From Oscillospiraceae bacterium (GTDB taxonomy: Bacteria; Bacillota; Clostridia; Oscillospirales; Acutalibacteraceae): a stretch of 33,959 nucleotides of DNA. This document shows, in pieces, positions 32,657-33,959 of the stretch. Under the pieces are notes generated by a model. The model was not told the DNA's origin, made no database searches, and saw nothing but the letters and a program-made list of their open reading frames with translations. The stretch is taken from contig JALEYA010000015.1 of the NCBI GenBank assembly GCA_022779945.1, positions 1 through 33,959 of the forward strand. Direction: 5' to 3'. Position 1 is the first letter of the stretch; each line of letters opens with the position of its first letter. The translations under genes were made by a program, and so were the position numbers.

Positions 32657-33959
32657 ATGAGCCAAAGCAGAAATGAATTCCTGCCTGTGCATTTCAGCGA
32701 GATGAAAGAGCGTGGCTGGGACGAGGTCGATTTTGTTTATGTGAACGGTGATGCCTATGTTGACCATCCGAGCTTCGGAGCGTCCATAATTACCCGTGTT
32801 CTTGAGGACGCAGGCTTTAAGGTCGGTTTTCTTGCTCAGCCGGATTGGCATTCCTGTGAACCGTTCAAGGAGTTCGGAAGACCAAAGCTTGGATTTTTTG
32901 TCTCTTCGGGCAATATTGATTCCATGGTCGCTCATTATACGGCGGCCAAAAAAAGACGAAGTGACGATGCCTACACGCCCGGCGGAAAAAGCGGTGCAAG
33001 ACCCGACAGAGCCGTTATCGTGTATTGCAACCGAATCCGGGAAGCCTACGGCGATATTCCGATCATTATCGGCGGACTGGAAGCGTCCTTGCGCCGTTTT
33101 GCACATTATGACTACTGGGATGATAAAATCAGACGGTCGATTATTTTTGATTCGCAGGCTGATCTGATTTCCTACGGAATGGGCGAGAAGCAGACGGTTG
33201 AAATTGCAAATCGGCTGAAAAACGGTGAGCCGATCTCATCAATCACCAACGTCAGAGGCACTTGCTATGTCTGTGATGTCGAGAATACGCCGCTTGAGGG
33301 TGCTGAATGTCCCTCATTCGAAAACGTAACGAAAAGCAAGCGTGAATATGCCGTTTCCTGCCGCATTCAGCTTGATGAGCAGGATCCGATCCGAGGCAAG
33401 CGGATCAAACAGCGACACGGCAAAAAAATGCTTGTGCAAAATCCGCCGATGCCGCCGCTTACGACCGAAGAACTCGATGCCGTTTATGCTTTGCCGTATC
33501 AGCGCACTTACCATCCGAGCTATGAAAAATTCGGCGGTGTTCCGGGAATCGAAGAAGTCCGTTTTTCCATCACGCATAACCGCGGCTGTTTCGGTGCGTG
33601 TAATTTTTGCTCGATAGCTTTGCATCAGGGGCGATTTGTTACCTCCCGGAGCAAGCAGTCCATTCTTGATGAAGCAAAACTGCTGACAAAGCTACCTGAT
33701 TTCAAAGGCTACATTCATGATATCGGCGGACCGACCGCCAACTTCAGACGAACCTCCTGTGAAAAACAACTGAAAAGCGGTTTATGCAAAGGTAAAAAAT
33801 GTCTTGCCCCGAAAGCGTGCCCGTCTCTCATTGCCGATCACACCGAATATCTTGATATTCTGCGTTCCGTGCGCGCTTTGCCCGGGGTGAAACGTGTATT
33901 TATCCGTTCGGGTATACGGTATGATTATATTTTAAAAGATAAGGACGAGACTTTTTTCA
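32657..33959 (+). CDS. YgiQ-family radical SAM protein, 3' end cut by window
   Basis: An open frame of 434 residues that runs off the window end (the family is usually about 600 or more). It starts [16 protein letters not shown], after GGGAGG with short spacing. The N-terminal domain has the family segments [45 protein letters not shown] and [18 protein letters not shown]. The radical SAM iron-sulfur motif CxxxCxxC is at Cys311, Cys315 and Cys318 ([12 protein letters not shown]), followed by [11 protein letters not shown] and a Cys-rich stretch ([15 protein letters not shown]) that may hold a second cluster. It is widely conserved in Clostridia, but its reaction is not established. The last base is unpaired with a codon because of the cut. 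Confidence 0.92.
   Translation, partial: MSQSRNEFLPVHFSEMKERGWDEVDFVYVNGDAYVDHPSFGASIITRVLEDAGFKVGFLAQPDWHSCEPFKEFGRPKLGFFVSSGNIDSMVAHYTAAKKRRSDDAYTPGGKSGARPDRAVIVYCNRIREAYGDIPIIIGGLEASLRRFAHYDYWDDKIRRSIIFDSQADLISYGMGEKQTVEIANRLKNGEPISSITNVRGTCYVCDVENTPLEGAECPSFENVTKSKREYAVSCRIQLDEQDPIRGKRIKQRHGKKMLVQNPPMPPLTTEELDAVYALPYQRTYHPSYEKFGGVPGIEEVRFSITHNRGCFGACNFCSIALHQGRFVTSRSKQSILDEAKLLTKLPDFKGYIHDIGGPTANFRRTSCEKQLKSGLCKGKKCLAPKACPSLIADHTEYLDILRSVRALPGVKRVFIRSGIRYDYILKDKDETFF

Noticed and set aside
1-33959. Mobile elements, defence systems, CRISPR arrays, tRNA or rRNA genes
   Set aside because: I found no transposase, integrase, direct-repeat array, or tRNA/rRNA-like sequence; the window is core chromosome throughout.

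Overview
The window looks like chromosomal core DNA from a spore-forming member of the Clostridia (Bacillota), probably an Oscillospiraceae/Ruminococcaceae-type gut lineage. The reasons are conserved low-GC Gram-positive gene blocks, a PASTA-domain Ser/Thr kinase with its PP2C phosphatase, GdpP, RemA, RNase J and a tiny spoVM gene. SD-led genes are packed tightly and almost all lie on the + strand. Assignment below class level is inference. I see no insertion sequence, prophage, CRISPR array, tRNA or rRNA.

Region 1 (1-13584) is a long housekeeping run: rluB (5' end cut off), yicC, remA, gmk, rpoZ, priA, def, fmt, a zinc metallopeptidase, rsmB, rlmN, prpC, prkC and rsgA. It follows the classic Bacillus yloC-to-rsgA order, but coaBC is missing between rpoZ and priA, and a metallopeptidase is inserted between fmt and rsmB. 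A near-consensus promoter sits in front of yicC. The genes cover RNA processing, nucleotide supply, replication restart, formyl-Met start and end processing, rRNA modification and ribosome assembly, all tied to the PrpC/PrkC phosphorylation switch.

Region 2 (13585-13942) holds two genes easily missed: a 49-aa one-helix membrane protein of unknown function and spoVM (25 aa), followed by a strong terminator. rpe, thiN and rpmB, which flank spoVM in Bacillus, are absent.

Region 3 (13943-18400) is an isolated two-gene unit encoding a divergent type IIA topoisomerase (GyrB/ParE-like plus GyrA/ParC-like), bounded by terminators. It has altered quinolone-pocket residues and no GyrA box.

Region 4 (18401-20969) carries rnhA (the only - strand gene) and rnjA, transcribed divergently from back-to-back promoters. 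A perfect 8-bp dyad lies over the rnjA promoter.

Region 5 (20970-28811) is gdpP-rplI-dnaB-tilS-hpt-ftsH, joining two blocks that are separate in Bacillus, and ends in a strong terminator.

Region 6 (28812-33959) has a UppP/BacA-fold membrane protein that has lost the catalytic Glu and Arg residues, then ftsK/spoIIIE, a terminator, and a YgiQ-type radical SAM gene cut by the window end.

No complete novel system is evident. The best candidates for new biology are the divergent topoisomerase pair, the degenerate UppP-like protein, the small membrane protein paired with spoVM, and the rnhA/rnjA control region.
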